A model generated the notes under the pieces. That model ran no database searches and was not told the DNA's origin. It worked only from the letters and a program-made list of their open reading frames with translations. From an uncultured Eubacteriales bacterium (GTDB taxonomy: Bacteria > Bacillota > Clostridia > Oscillospirales > CAG-382): a DNA stretch of 64,000 nucleotides. The position numbers and the translations under genes are program-made. The DNA is taken from assembly GCA_934444645.1 (NCBI GenBank), contig CAKSCV010000006.1:72079-136078 (forward strand), read 5' to 3'. Positions 49,247 to 58,456 of the stretch are shown here, piece by piece (within the stretch, counting starts at the first letter, position 1; the number at the start of each line of letters is the position of its first letter).

Positions 49247-51184
49247 ATGAATAATAAACCGAATAACAGAAAAATGCAGCCGGATACGGCTGCCGACGGC
49301 GACAGCTCGATCAATACCAAAAAGGGATTTCTCATCTCCCTGCCGTCACGCAAGAAAAAGGAAAACACTGAGCCGGGTTCGGGCATCGTCATGTCCAAAA
49401 ATGACGCCTCCAAGGGCGATCGGAACGATAAAGGAGACAAACGGCCGCCCAAGCCCGCCGTTCGTGACAGCGCACGCGACAATCAAAAGGAGCACAGCAG
49501 AACCGTCGAAAAAGACGAAAAAGAAAAAAATGCCGAACGCGCACAAGCCGGTTCGCCGCGCCGCGACAAGCCGCAAAAAAACGGCAAAAGCCAAAACGAC
49601 CGTACTGACCGTCCCGACCGCAAGGAACGCCCGGAACATACCGGTTCGCCGAAAAGCAAGGAGCGCGACGGCAAGGATGCCCGCGACAATCGCGACAATC
49701 GGGACAATCGCGACAACAACCGCAACCGTCCGCCGCGAAACGGCGATCGCGCCGCGCAAAATCCGCAAAACGGTCAACCGAACCGGAATCCGCAAGGCGA
49801 CCGATCCAAAAACGCGCCTAAAAGCGACAACAAACAGAACGCAAAGAATAATCGCGGCAAGGGCAAAAACCAAAACGACCGCAAAAACGGCAATCCGAAC
49901 GAAAACGCACAAAACGCGCAAGGCTCCAAGCAAAATTCCGGCCGCCGCGACCGCCGTACACCGAAAATGCCGAGTCTGTCGCCGCTTTCGGGCGATATGA
50001 TGACGTTTTTGCACGACGCAAAAAGTGATTTCGGCACTTCGCAGGTCAAAAAAGCCGAACGCGAGCCGTCCCTTGAGGAAAAATACAAGAACGCCGTACC
50101 GCTTGCCGAACAGATTGCAGCCGAGGAAGAACGCCGTTTGGCACGTGTACGCAAAAAAACGCTTGCCGAGGTGTCACACAAGCCGGCAAGCGAAACAGCC
50201 GCCGAAGCCGCCCCGTCACCGGAAACGGCCTCCGAAACCGTTCCGGAAAAATACGAGATTGTCGGCGTTCGTTTCCGCGAAGCCGGAAAGATCTATTATT
50301 TCGATCCCGACGGTCAAACCATTCCTTACGGCACGCCGGTCATCGTTGAGACCTCGCGCGGCTCGGAATACGGCTACACCGCCATTTCCAACCGCATCGT
50401 ACCCGGCGGAAGCGTGGTGGCGCCGCTCAAAAAGATCAGCCGCATTGCCAACACCGCCGACACCGAAAAATACCGTGCCAACAAAGAGCTTGAGACCGAA
50501 GCGGCCGTCATTTTCAAGAAAAAGGTCGCCGAGCTGAAGCTTGCCATGAACCTTGTGTTTGTGGAATATACGTTTGACAATTCCAAATTATTGTTCTATT
50601 TTACCGCCGAAACGCGCATCGATTTCCGCGAACTCGTCAAAGAGCTTGCCGCCATTTTCCGCACGCGTATCGAGTTGCGGCAGATCGGCGTGCGCGACGA
50701 AGCCAAAATGCTCGGCAGCCTTGGCGTCTGCGGCAGATGTGTGTGCTGCAATTCGTTCTTAGGCGATTTTGCGCAGGTTTCCATCAAAATGGCCAAAGAG
50801 CAGGGCTTATCCCTAAACAGCGCGAAGATTTCCGGTGCCTGCGGCAAGCTCATGTGCTGCTTGCGCTATGAAGACAAGGTTTACAGCGAAGAAGCCGCAC
50901 GCACGCCCAAAATCGGTGCGATTGTCGAAACCGCCGAGGGCAAAGGCACGGTCACCGAGACAAGTCCGCTAAAGGGCGAGATCAAGGTGGCTTTGGAGAA
51001 TGCCTCCGATACACCGCCCAAGGTCTTCCACAGAGAGGATGTCAAGGTTGTTGGTTTCCGCGGGAAGAACGGTGTTGAACACGCCGAAAATGCCGAATTG
51101 AATGCCGAGATTGTTTCCGAAATGGAAACCGATCTTGCCGAAAATTTGTTGGAAGCCGAATCCTCGCCCGATACCGAACGATAA
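49247..51184 (+). CDS. yaaT: YaaT/RicT-family PSP1 protein with long disordered N-terminus
   Basis: A 645-residue protein. The C-terminal part (about 335-610) is the PSP1/RicT core with the cysteine signature C-G-R-C-V-C-C near 500 and C-G-K-L-M-C-C-L near 535. In B. subtilis YaaT forms a 4Fe-4S-containing complex with YlbF and YmcA that affects RNase Y activity, sporulation and biofilm. Bacillus YaaT is about 275 residues; here about 330 extra N-terminal residues are extremely rich in Lys, Arg, Asp, Asn and Gln (for example D-N-R-D-N-R-D-N) and predicted disordered, a form that often binds RNA or nucleic acid. GGAAAGG lies upstream of ATG 49247. The long reverse-strand frames here are shadows of this charged repeat. 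Confidence 0.92.
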   Translation: MNNKPNNRKMQPDTAADGDSSINTKKGFLISLPSRKKKENTEPGSGIVMSKNDASKGDRNDKGDKRPPKPAVRDSARDNQKEHSRTVEKDEKEKNAERAQAGSPRRDKPQKNGKSQNDRTDRPDRKERPEHTGSPKSKERDGKDARDNRDNRDNRDNNRNRPPRNGDRAAQNPQNGQPNRNPQGDRSKNAPKSDNKQNAKNNRGKGKNQNDRKNGNPNENAQNAQGSKQNSGRRDRRTPKMPSLSPLSGDMMTFLHDAKSDFGTSQVKKAEREPSLEEKYKNAVPLAEQIAAEEERRLARVRKKTLAEVSHKPASETAAEAAPSPETASETVPEKYEIVGVRFREAGKIYYFDPDGQTIPYGTPVIVETSRGSEYGYTAISNRIVPGGSVVAPLKKISRIANTADTEKYRANKELETEAAVIFKKKVAELKLAMNLVFVEYTFDNSKLLFYFTAETRIDFRELVKELAAIFRTRIELRQIGVRDEAKMLGSLGVCGRCVCCNSFLGDFAQVSIKMAKEQGLSLNSAKISGACGKLMCCLRYEDKVYSEEAARTPKIGAIVETAEGKGTVTETSPLKGEIKVALENASDTPPKVFHREDVKVVGFRGKNGVEHAENAELNAEIVSEMETDLAENLLEAESSPDTER

Positions 51185-51230
51185 ACCGGTCAAAAATCCC
51201 AAACTTTTACAGTTAACGAGGTGCAACCAC

Positions 51231-52250
51231 ATGGAAAAAACGTTTTTATTGCCGCAAAAGCCGAAATACAAGGCCAATCTTCACTGTCACACGACCGTAT
51301 CCGACGGCCTGCTTACGCCGGAGCAGATTAAAGAGGAATACAAAAAACGCGGGTATTCGATCGTCGCCTACACCGACCATGAATACATCGTCAACCATCA
51401 GGACTTGAACGACGAAAGCTTCATCGCTATCACCGCTTACGAGTATTCGATCAACGAAGCACCGCACGATGAGCGTACCGCATGGACGGATCTGCGCTGC
51501 TGTCACCTCAATTTCTACGCCAAAGACCCGTATCAAGACAAGCACGTCTGCTTTGCGCCGTCGTATGTGTGGGGGCCCGGCAAGGCGATTGCCGATACCT
51601 TAACGTATACCGGTCCGCTTTACAAGCGCGATTACAACGACATTCAGCACGTCATCGACGAGGCAAACAAAAACGGCTATCTGGTCTGTTTCAATCATCC
51701 GTATTGGTCGTTACAGCCGCAGTCCGATTATTTTGGCTTGAAAGGCCTTTTTGCCATGGAAACCTATAATACCGGCTGTTATGATTTTTCCGGCCACAGT
51801 TTCTACGACTACGGGTTACTGGCCGAGTTTAACCAGGAGATTGCGCCGGTGGCAACCGACGACAACCACAATCATTTCCGTGATCCCGATCTTGATCATT
51901 CCGATTCGTTCGGCGGTTATACCATGATCTATACCGGTGATTTTTCGTATACCGGTATTATAAAAGCGCTTGAAGAGCAGCAATTTTATGCGTCGACCGG
52001 CATTGATTTTGAGGAAATTTCGGTAGAAAACGGCGTGGTGCATGTCGAATGCACGCCGAGCACCAGTATCAGCATCGCGTTCGGCGGAAAACGTTGGGAT
52101 GAACGGCTTTGCTATGACAGAGAGCCGTTAACATCGGCGGATTTCACCATTCCATGGGGCGCACGGTACATCCGCGTTTACTGCGTCAACCGCCGCACCG
52201 GTGCCAACGCGACCACAAAAGCCTTTGCGCTTCCGAAAGACGCCGAATAA
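51231..52250 (+). CDS. PHP-domain phosphoesterase, paralog 1
   Basis: A 339-residue protein from ATG 51231 (GAGGTG upstream); the frame further left overlaps yaaT. PHP metal motifs: N-L-H-C-H-T-T-V-S-D-G (about 16-26) and A-Y-T-D-H-E-Y (about 53-59). H-C-H, D and D-H are the first ligands of the trinuclear metal site, and H-P-Y-W and D-D-N-H-N supply later ones. PHP proteins hydrolyse phosphoesters such as histidinol phosphate, oligonucleotides or nucleotide 3',5'-phosphates; stand-alone forms like this are mostly uncharacterised. It is followed by a close paralog 20 bp downstream. Confidence 0.85.
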   Translation: MEKTFLLPQKPKYKANLHCHTTVSDGLLTPEQIKEEYKKRGYSIVAYTDHEYIVNHQDLNDESFIAITAYEYSINEAPHDERTAWTDLRCCHLNFYAKDPYQDKHVCFAPSYVWGPGKAIADTLTYTGPLYKRDYNDIQHVIDEANKNGYLVCFNHPYWSLQPQSDYFGLKGLFAMETYNTGCYDFSGHSFYDYGLLAEFNQEIAPVATDDNHNHFRDPDLDHSDSFGGYTMIYTGDFSYTGIIKALEEQQFYASTGIDFEEISVENGVVHVECTPSTSISIAFGGKRWDERLCYDREPLTSADFTIPWGARYIRVYCVNRRTGANATTKAFALPKDAE

Positions 52251-52270
52251 GGGAAAGGAGCATATGCATC

Positions 52271-53287
52271 ATGGAAAAAATCTACTTACTTCCCAACACG
52301 CCGAAATATAAGGCGAATCTGCATTGTCACACCACCTTTTCCGACGGCGCGTTCACACCGGAGGAAATCAAGAAGACATACAAGGAACACGGCTATGCGG
52401 TGGTTGCCTATACCGACCATGAATACATTGTCAACCACCAGGAGCTGACCGACGACAGCTTTATCGCCATTACCGGCTATGAATATTCGCTGGGCGAAGC
52501 GCCGCACGACGGCTTTACGCATTGGATGGATCTAAAATGCTGTCATTTGAATTTATACGCCAAAGATCCATATCAGGACAAACATGTCTGCTTTGACCCC
52601 GAACATGTGCCGCACTGCAAGCATCCGGAAAAGCTTTTGTATACCGGGCCGATTTTCAAGGCGACCTATGACGACATTCAGCACGTCATCGACGAAGCCA
52701 ATAAAAACGGGTATCTCGTCTGCTTCAACCACCCGTACTGGTCGGTCGAGCCGCACGGCGACTACTTTAACCTCAAGGGCTTGTTTGCCATGGAGATCAA
52801 CAATACAAGCGCATCGGACTATTCGGGACACAGCTTTTACGATTACGGCTTGCTTGCCGAATACAATCGGACGGTTGCTCCCGTCGGTGCGGACGACAAC
52901 CACAATCTCGTGCTTGACCCGGACGTTGACCATTCCGACTCGTTCGGCGGCTACACCATGATCTATACTGACGATTTTTCGTATTCCGGTATACTTTCTG
53001 CCATGGAACGCCGCGACATTTACGGCTCGACCGGCATTGACTTTGACGAAGTTTCGGTCACGGGCGATGTACTGCACATCGCGTGTACGCCGTCCACAAG
53101 CATCATGGCCTGCTTCGGCGGCAGACGCTGGCACGGAAAACAGGCCTACGACGGAAACACCGTGACGGCGGCGGAATTTGCCATTCCGGAGGACGCGACC
53201 TACATCCGCGTGTTCTGCACCAACCGCCAAGACGGCTCGTATGCCACCACGCGCCCGTATGACGTGCCGAAAAAAGCGCAGGCGTAA
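52271..53287 (+). CDS. PHP-domain phosphoesterase, paralog 2
   Basis: A 338-residue close paralog of the preceding protein; long stretches align with few gaps. The start is ATG 52271, with AAAGGAG about 10 bases upstream. PHP motifs are kept: N-L-H-C-H-T-T-F-S-D-G, A-Y-T-D-H-E-Y, N-H-P-Y-W-S-V and D-D-N-H-N. The pair arose by tandem duplication and may form a heteromer or act on related substrates. It ends 14 bp before truB. Confidence 0.85.
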   Translation: MEKIYLLPNTPKYKANLHCHTTFSDGAFTPEEIKKTYKEHGYAVVAYTDHEYIVNHQELTDDSFIAITGYEYSLGEAPHDGFTHWMDLKCCHLNLYAKDPYQDKHVCFDPEHVPHCKHPEKLLYTGPIFKATYDDIQHVIDEANKNGYLVCFNHPYWSVEPHGDYFNLKGLFAMEINNTSASDYSGHSFYDYGLLAEYNRTVAPVGADDNHNLVLDPDVDHSDSFGGYTMIYTDDFSYSGILSAMERRDIYGSTGIDFDEVSVTGDVLHIACTPSTSIMACFGGRRWHGKQAYDGNTVTAAEFAIPEDATYIRVFCTNRQDGSYATTRPYDVPKKAQA

Positions 53288-53301
53288 ATCCGGAGGTTCT
53301 C

Positions 53302-54225
53302 TTGAGCGAAAATTTAAGCGGAATATTAAATGTCTATAAGCCGCAAGGCTTAACCAGCCACGCGGTAGTTTCGCGTGTGCGCAAGTTTTACGGCGTCAAG
53401 CGCGTGGGACACGCCGGCACACTCGACCCGATGGCCTGCGGCGTGCTGCCGGTGCTTGTCGGAAGCGCAGCAAGCGTGCAAGAGCTTGTCATGGAGCACG
53501 ATAAAACCTACAAGGCAGGCGTTCTGTTCGGTGTGACCACCGACACCGGCGACGTCACGGGAAAGGTGCTTGACACCAAAACGCCGGCATTTGACGGCGC
53601 GGCCCTGAACGAAGCACTTACGCGCTTTACCGGCGAAATCGACCAGGTGCCGCCCATGTATTCGGCACTCAAGGTGGAGGGGCAGAAATTATACGAGCTT
53701 GCCCGGCGCGGCGAAACGGTTGAGCGCAAAGCGCGCAAGGTGACCGTTTACGGCATTCGGCTGCTCACGCCGTTTGACGGGAAGCGCTGCGACATCGAAG
53801 TGGACTGCTCAAAAGGGACGTACATCCGGACGCTTGCCGAGGATATCGGGAACGCGCTCGGCTGCGGTGCGTGCCTTGACAGCTTAGAACGCACCGTGTG
53901 CGGCGTTTACCGCGCTGCGGACGCGGTGACGGTGGAGACGCTTGAAAAGCTGTATCAAAACGGCGACACAGCGGCTCTTGCCGGTTTCTTGCAAAGCGCA
54001 GAGGCGTTGTTTGCCGACTGCCCGATCGTGCGGCTTGCGCCCTTTTACGAGAAATTGGCACGCAACGGCGCGGAGATCTATTTGAAGCGTGCGCGCATTC
54101 CGGAGCGGTTGTTCGAGCATGGCCGGTTATGCCGGTTATACAAGGAAAACGGCGGTTTTTACGCCGTGGCGGAGCTTGGGGGCTATCCCGACGGAGCTGC
54201 CGTGAAAATCAAATATCGGTTTTAA
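53302..54225 (+). CDS. truB: tRNA pseudouridine(55) synthase TruB
   Basis: A 307-residue protein beginning at TTG 53302 with GGAGG upstream. The active-site Asp42 lies in G-T-L-D-P-M-A; Y-K-A and the Y-I-R-T-L-A-E-D-I-G motif near 175 are the other conserved parts. TruB makes pseudouridine 55 in the T-loop of nearly all tRNAs. A C-terminal extension resembling a small PUA-type segment completes the normal size. It shares a message with the PHP pair and is 53 bp from glyA. Confidence 0.95.
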   Translation: MSENLSGILNVYKPQGLTSHAVVSRVRKFYGVKRVGHAGTLDPMACGVLPVLVGSAASVQELVMEHDKTYKAGVLFGVTTDTGDVTGKVLDTKTPAFDGAALNEALTRFTGEIDQVPPMYSALKVEGQKLYELARRGETVERKARKVTVYGIRLLTPFDGKRCDIEVDCSKGTYIRTLAEDIGNALGCGACLDSLERTVCGVYRAADAVTVETLEKLYQNGDTAALAGFLQSAEALFADCPIVRLAPFYEKLARNGAEIYLKRARIPERLFEHGRLCRLYKENGGFYAVAELGGYPDGAAVKIKYRF

Positions 54226-54278
54226 GGAGCATTCGCTTAAAACATACACAACCACATTTAAGCAGCGGAGGTACAGAA

Positions 54279-55520
54279 ATGGTAAAGGAAAACATGGAAT
54301 TTTTGAAGGCGCTCGATCCCGAAATCGGCGAAGCGGTTGAAAAGGAATTTGCCCGTCAATCGCGCAACATTGAGCTTATTGCAAGCGAAAACATCGTTTC
54401 GGAGGCAGTTCTTGCGGCAGCCGGCACGGTGCTTACAAACAAATACGCCGAAGGCTATCCGGGCAAGCGTTACTACGGCGGCTGCGAATGTGTGGACATT
54501 GCCGAAGAAGTGGCGAGAAAGCGCGCCTGCGAGCTGTTCGGCGCGGAACACGCAAACGTACAGCCGCATTCGGGTGCGAATGCAAACTTTGCGGTCTACA
54601 CGGCGTTCTGCAAGCCGGGCGACACGGTCATGGGCATGAATCTGGCGCATGGCGGTCACCTGACGCACGGCAGCCCGGTCAATGTGTCGGGCATGTATTT
54701 CAACATTGTGCCGTATGGCGTAAACGACGACGGCTTTATTGATTACGACGAGATGGAACGTCTTGCGCATGAGCACAAGCCAAAGATGATCATTGCCGGT
54801 GCGAGCGCGTATCCGCGCGTCATTGATTTTGAGCGATTTGCCAAGGTTGCCAAGGAGGTCGGCGCAATCTTCATGGTCGATATGGCGCACATTGCCGGTC
54901 TTGTGGCGGCAGGGCTTCATCCGAGTCCGGTTCCGTATGCCGATGTTGTCACGACCACGACGCACAAGACGCTTCGCGGTCCGCGCGGCGGCATGATTTT
55001 ATGCAAGGAAGAATATGCCAAGCAGATCGACAAGGCAATTTTCCCGGGCACGCAGGGCGGTCCGCTCATGCACATCATTGCAGCAAAGGCCGTTTGCTTC
55101 GGCGAAGCGTTAAAGCCGGAATTCAAAGAATATGCGCGCCAGGTTGTTGCCAACTCCAAGGCCTTTGCAGACGCGCTGTTAAAAGAAGGCTTTAAGCTTG
55201 TTTCGGGCGGCACGGACAATCATCTGTGTCTTGTGGATTTGCGTCCGTTTTCGGTCACGGGCAAGGAGTTCGAAAAGCGTCTTGACAGCGTTTACATCAC
55301 AGCCAACAAGAATGCGATCCCGAACGATCCGGAAAAGCCTTTTGTGACCAGCGGCATCCGCGTCGGCACGCCGGCAGCCACATCGCGCGGCTTCAAGGAG
55401 GCCGACTTTGTCAAGATTGCCGAGCTTATGCGGCTTGCGGCAACCGATATCGAGGGCAAGGCCGACGAAATCCGTGCAGAGGTCTGCAAGCTCTGCGACG
55501 CACACCCGATTTACCGATAA
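54279..55520 (+). CDS. glyA: Serine hydroxymethyltransferase
   Basis: A 413-residue PLP enzyme from ATG 54279 with GGAGG upstream; the frame reading further left overlaps truB. It has S-E-N near 33-35, Y-A-E-G-Y-P-G-K-R-Y-Y-G-G near 52-64 and the PLP-Lys in T-T-T-H-K-T-L-R-G-P-R near residue 229. GlyA interconverts serine and glycine with tetrahydrofolate, the main source of one-carbon units. Size and motifs are standard. The context (tRNA and replication genes) carries no further hint. Confidence 0.97.
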   Translation: MVKENMEFLKALDPEIGEAVEKEFARQSRNIELIASENIVSEAVLAAAGTVLTNKYAEGYPGKRYYGGCECVDIAEEVARKRACELFGAEHANVQPHSGANANFAVYTAFCKPGDTVMGMNLAHGGHLTHGSPVNVSGMYFNIVPYGVNDDGFIDYDEMERLAHEHKPKMIIAGASAYPRVIDFERFAKVAKEVGAIFMVDMAHIAGLVAAGLHPSPVPYADVVTTTTHKTLRGPRGGMILCKEEYAKQIDKAIFPGTQGGPLMHIIAAKAVCFGEALKPEFKEYARQVVANSKAFADALLKEGFKLVSGGTDNHLCLVDLRPFSVTGKEFEKRLDSVYITANKNAIPNDPEKPFVTSGIRVGTPAATSRGFKEADFVKIAELMRLAATDIEGKADEIRAEVCKLCDAHPIYR

Positions 55521-55627
55521 AAAATCCGATTTAGAAAATACGGGTGCTTTTCTTGCGAGAAAGGCACCCGCCAAAAAAGTTTCATCTTTTCAGCAATAGC
55601 TGTGGAAATGAAAGGACAACCGACATA

Positions 55628-56224
55628 ATGACGGACACAAAAATTATTTTAGCCTCCGGGTCACCGCGCCGTGCGGAGATTTTACACAACATCGGACTCT
55701 CCTTTGAAGTTCGTCCTACGGGTGCTGACGAAACCTTGGACGCGGAGCTGCCGCCGGCGCAGATGGTCTGCGAGCTTGCTTTCCGCAAAGCCAAGGAAGC
55801 CGTCTCTCACCTTTCCGCTTCGGAAGAAGATGCGCTTATCATCGCTGCCGATACCGTTGTGGTCTACAACGGCCGAATTTTGGGGAAGCCGACCGACGAG
55901 CAGGACGCCTATCGGATGTTAAAGTGTTTATCCGGGACGGTTCACGCCGTATACACCGGATTTACGCTTGCCAAGGATGGGCTCTATTTCTCGGAGCACG
56001 CCTCCACCGAGGTCGAATTTTTGCCGTTAAAAGACGAATTGATCCATCGCTACATACAAACAGGCGAACCGTTTGACAAAGCCGGTGCTTACGGCATTCA
56101 GGACAAGGGCTCAGCCTTGATACGCACCATTCACGGCGACTATTTCAATGTCATGGGGTTGCCGGTTTCGGCTTTGGTTTCAGCGGCACGCGCGCAATTT
56201 GATATCGATTTACTTGGGTTTTAA
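55628..56224 (+). CDS. maf: Maf-family nucleotide pyrophosphatase
   Basis: A 198-residue protein beginning at ATG 55628 with GAAAGGA upstream. The family signature S-G-S-P-R-R at residues 10-15, D-T-V-V near 73 and K-A-G-A-Y-G-I-Q near 155 are present. Maf proteins hydrolyse dTTP/UTP or related (including modified) nucleoside triphosphates and are linked to septum control in Bacillus. It follows glyA by 107 bp, a region with a short hairpin (about 55541-55570) that lacks a T run. Confidence 0.93.
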   Translation: MTDTKIILASGSPRRAEILHNIGLSFEVRPTGADETLDAELPPAQMVCELAFRKAKEAVSHLSASEEDALIIAADTVVVYNGRILGKPTDEQDAYRMLKCLSGTVHAVYTGFTLAKDGLYFSEHASTEVEFLPLKDELIHRYIQTGEPFDKAGAYGIQDKGSALIRTIHGDYFNVMGLPVSALVSAARAQFDIDLLGF

Positions 56225-56260
56225 CAACATGTATTGCCATTAAAATAAGGAAGGAACGCT

Positions 56261-57955
56261 ATGTACAAGAACTACAAGAAGAATTACCCGTATTACGAGG
56301 TATCGCCGATTCGCGACTTCAAGCAGATGCTCGAAGAATCCATCCGCGACTGTGAAGGCCGCCCGGCGTTCCGCTACAAGAGCGGAAAGGATATCGTCGA
56401 TGTCAGCTATGAGCAGTTTTATGCCGACACCAAAGCGCTCGGCACAGCCATTACCGCTCTCGACCTCGGAAAGAGCCACATCGCCATGATCGGCCCGAAC
56501 AGCTACAAATGGTTGATGACCTATCTGACGGTGCTCAACTCCGAAGGCGTGTATGTACCCATCGATAAGGAGCTGCCGTTCGATGAGATCATGCATATTG
56601 TCAACGACAGCGATACGGAACTCTTCTTCTATGCCGGATTCTATGCGGAAAACGTCAAGAACAACCGCGATAAAATGCCGAACGTCAAGTATTTTGTCAA
56701 TTTGGACGGCAAAGAAGACGACGGCGAATTTTTAGCCTTCGACAAGCTGCTTGCACACGGAAAAGAGCTTCTTGACGGCGGCGATACCGCTTACACCTCC
56801 ATGAGTCCGGAGCCTGCAGCCATGAAAATGATCGTTTATACCTCCGGCACGACCGGACGCGCCAAGGGTGTTATGCTTTCGCTTGACAACCTGGTCAACT
56901 GCGTGGTTCACGGTCTTGAGGTCTCCACGGTGTACGACGTGTGCCTGTCGGTTCTTCCGTATCACCACACGTATGAATCGGTCTGCGGAATTTTGGTCTC
57001 CCTCAAAAAGGCGGCTACCATCTGCATCAACGAGAGCCTGCGCACCGTTGCGGCAAACCTCAAGGTGTTCCGGCCGACCTACATCATGCTCGTGCCGCTG
57101 TTTGTGGAGTCCTTCTATAAGAAAATCTGGGCGACGGTCGAGGATCAGGGCAAGGCCGACACGCTCCGCAAAATGATAAAGATCAGCAACAAGCTCTTAA
57201 AAGTCGGCATCGATATGCGTCGTGTGTTCTTTAAGTCGATCCACGAGGTGTTCGGCGGCAGACTGATCAAAATGGTTTCCGGCGGCGCACCGCTCCGTCA
57301 AGAGCTCGGTGAATTTTTCGACGCCATCGGCGTGACGCTGGTCAACGGCTACGGCATCACCGAATGCTCGCCGCTTGTTGCCGCAAACCGCGATTTCTAC
57401 TACAATTTTGCCTCGGTCGGCAATCCGCTTCCCTGCCTTGACATGAAGATCTTTGAACCGAATGCCGACGGCGAAGGCGAAATCTGCGTCAAAGGTCCGA
57501 CCGTCATGCTCGGTTATTACAAGCAGCCCGAGCTTACCGCCGAGGTTCTCGAAGCCGACGGCTGGTTCCACACCGGCGATTTCGGCAAAATCGGCGAGGA
57601 TGGCCGCCTGTACATCACCGGCCGCAAAAAGAACATGATCGTGCTTCGCAACGGCAAGAACATTTATCCCGAAGAGATCGAAGAATATCTCGGCAGCATT
57701 CCCGAAGTGACAGAAGTCATCGTTTCGGCACTGCGTTCGGAGGATGGCGAAGAGACCGGTCTTGCCGCCGAAATCTTCCCGGGCGACGACCTTGTGAAGA
57801 GCAAGACCGACGACGAGCTGTACACGATTCTCAAGACTGCCGTCGAAAAAATCAACGACACTCTGCCGTCCTATAAGCATGTGACCAAAGTGGTTGTCCG
57901 CAAGACGCCGTTCGACAAGACTACCTCCGGCAAGATCCGCCGCAAATACAATTAA
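56261..57955 (+). CDS. Long-chain acyl-CoA synthetase (AMP-binding)
   Basis: A 564-residue adenylate-forming enzyme. P-loop motif I-V-Y-T-S-G-T-T-G-R-A-K-G near 191-203, G-Y-G-I-T-E-C-S near 365, G-W-F-H-T-G-D-F-G near 431 and the C-terminal Lys motif T-T-S-G-K-I-R-R-K are in place. It activates a fatty acid with ATP and CoA, for lipid synthesis or salvage. The N-terminal K-N-Y-K-K-N-Y-P-Y-Y-E resembles the acyl-CoA synthetases of Clostridia. GGAAGGAA lies upstream of the ATG. It stands between maf and the small membrane protein, without an evident lipid operon. Confidence 0.93.
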   Translation: MYKNYKKNYPYYEVSPIRDFKQMLEESIRDCEGRPAFRYKSGKDIVDVSYEQFYADTKALGTAITALDLGKSHIAMIGPNSYKWLMTYLTVLNSEGVYVPIDKELPFDEIMHIVNDSDTELFFYAGFYAENVKNNRDKMPNVKYFVNLDGKEDDGEFLAFDKLLAHGKELLDGGDTAYTSMSPEPAAMKMIVYTSGTTGRAKGVMLSLDNLVNCVVHGLEVSTVYDVCLSVLPYHHTYESVCGILVSLKKAATICINESLRTVAANLKVFRPTYIMLVPLFVESFYKKIWATVEDQGKADTLRKMIKISNKLLKVGIDMRRVFFKSIHEVFGGRLIKMVSGGAPLRQELGEFFDAIGVTLVNGYGITECSPLVAANRDFYYNFASVGNPLPCLDMKIFEPNADGEGEICVKGPTVMLGYYKQPELTAEVLEADGWFHTGDFGKIGEDGRLYITGRKKNMIVLRNGKNIYPEEIEEYLGSIPEVTEVIVSALRSEDGEETGLAAEIFPGDDLVKSKTDDELYTILKTAVEKINDTLPSYKHVTKVVVRKTPFDKTTSGKIRRKYN

Positions 57956-57997
57956 GCTTTTTCACCTTCTAAGCGGCTCCGGCATACACTGACACCG

Positions 57998-58040
57998 GGA
58001 GCATCGGCCGAAAAGCCCGAAAAGCAACCGCCGATGCTCC
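57998..58040. other. Strong hairpin in the leader of the small membrane protein gene
   Basis: An 11-bp perfect stem, GGAGCATCGGC with GCCGATGCTCC, around a 21-base loop. No T run is seen on either strand, so it is not a standard terminator. It ends 28 bp before the start codon at 58068 and may be a leader structure. Confidence 0.5.
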
Positions 58041-58067
58041 GCTTGCGTGATGGGAAAGGAGCCGCTT

Positions 58068-58451
58068 ATGAACGATTTTTTGCTGTTTTTGCAGGGTGTT
58101 GTCTGGATTTTCGCCGCCATCGGCTTTTATTTGACTGTGCGCATTTTTTTGGACGCCGTCGTCAAACGCCGCAGCGGCTTAAAAATGCGGGTGGTCATAC
58201 TGTCTTATACGGGCGATCCCGAATATGCCGTCCGCTTTGCCGAAAGCCGCTTTGTCTACGGCGAATATGCCGGCTTTTTTGAGGGCGTGACGCTTTCCGA
58301 ACGCCTTCCTCTCGACAAAACCGCCGCCGTGCGCTTAAAGGCGGAATTTCCGGATTTTGTCTGCTTTTCGGAAATTCCCAAAAAACCCACCGAACAAAAC
58401 GACGAACGCACCTGCTTGTTAAAAGGATACGCCGAAAACGAAACGGAGTGA
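58068..58451 (+). CDS. Small membrane protein upstream of recD2
   Basis: A 127-residue protein from ATG 58068, with AAAGGAG 7 bases upstream. It has one N-terminal membrane helix (about 3-27) and a soluble alpha/beta tail. It ends at the start of recD2, where stop and the following GGAG site overlap. No family is recognised; R-V-V-I-L-S-Y-T-G near 45-53 is the most conserved-looking part. Confidence 0.7.
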   Translation: MNDFLLFLQGVVWIFAAIGFYLTVRIFLDAVVKRRSGLKMRVVILSYTGDPEYAVRFAESRFVYGEYAGFFEGVTLSERLPLDKTAAVRLKAEFPDFVCFSEIPKKPTEQNDERTCLLKGYAENETE

Positions 58452-58456
58452 ATGCC

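Noticed and set aside
49346..50014. 222-residue hydrophobic-looking - strand frame opposite yaaT
   Set aside because: It is the complement of the Lys/Arg/Asp/Asn codons of the disordered tail, which read as Val/Leu/Phe/Ala on the other strand.
55541..55570. Terminator between glyA and maf
   Set aside because: There is a hairpin but no T run on the + strand.
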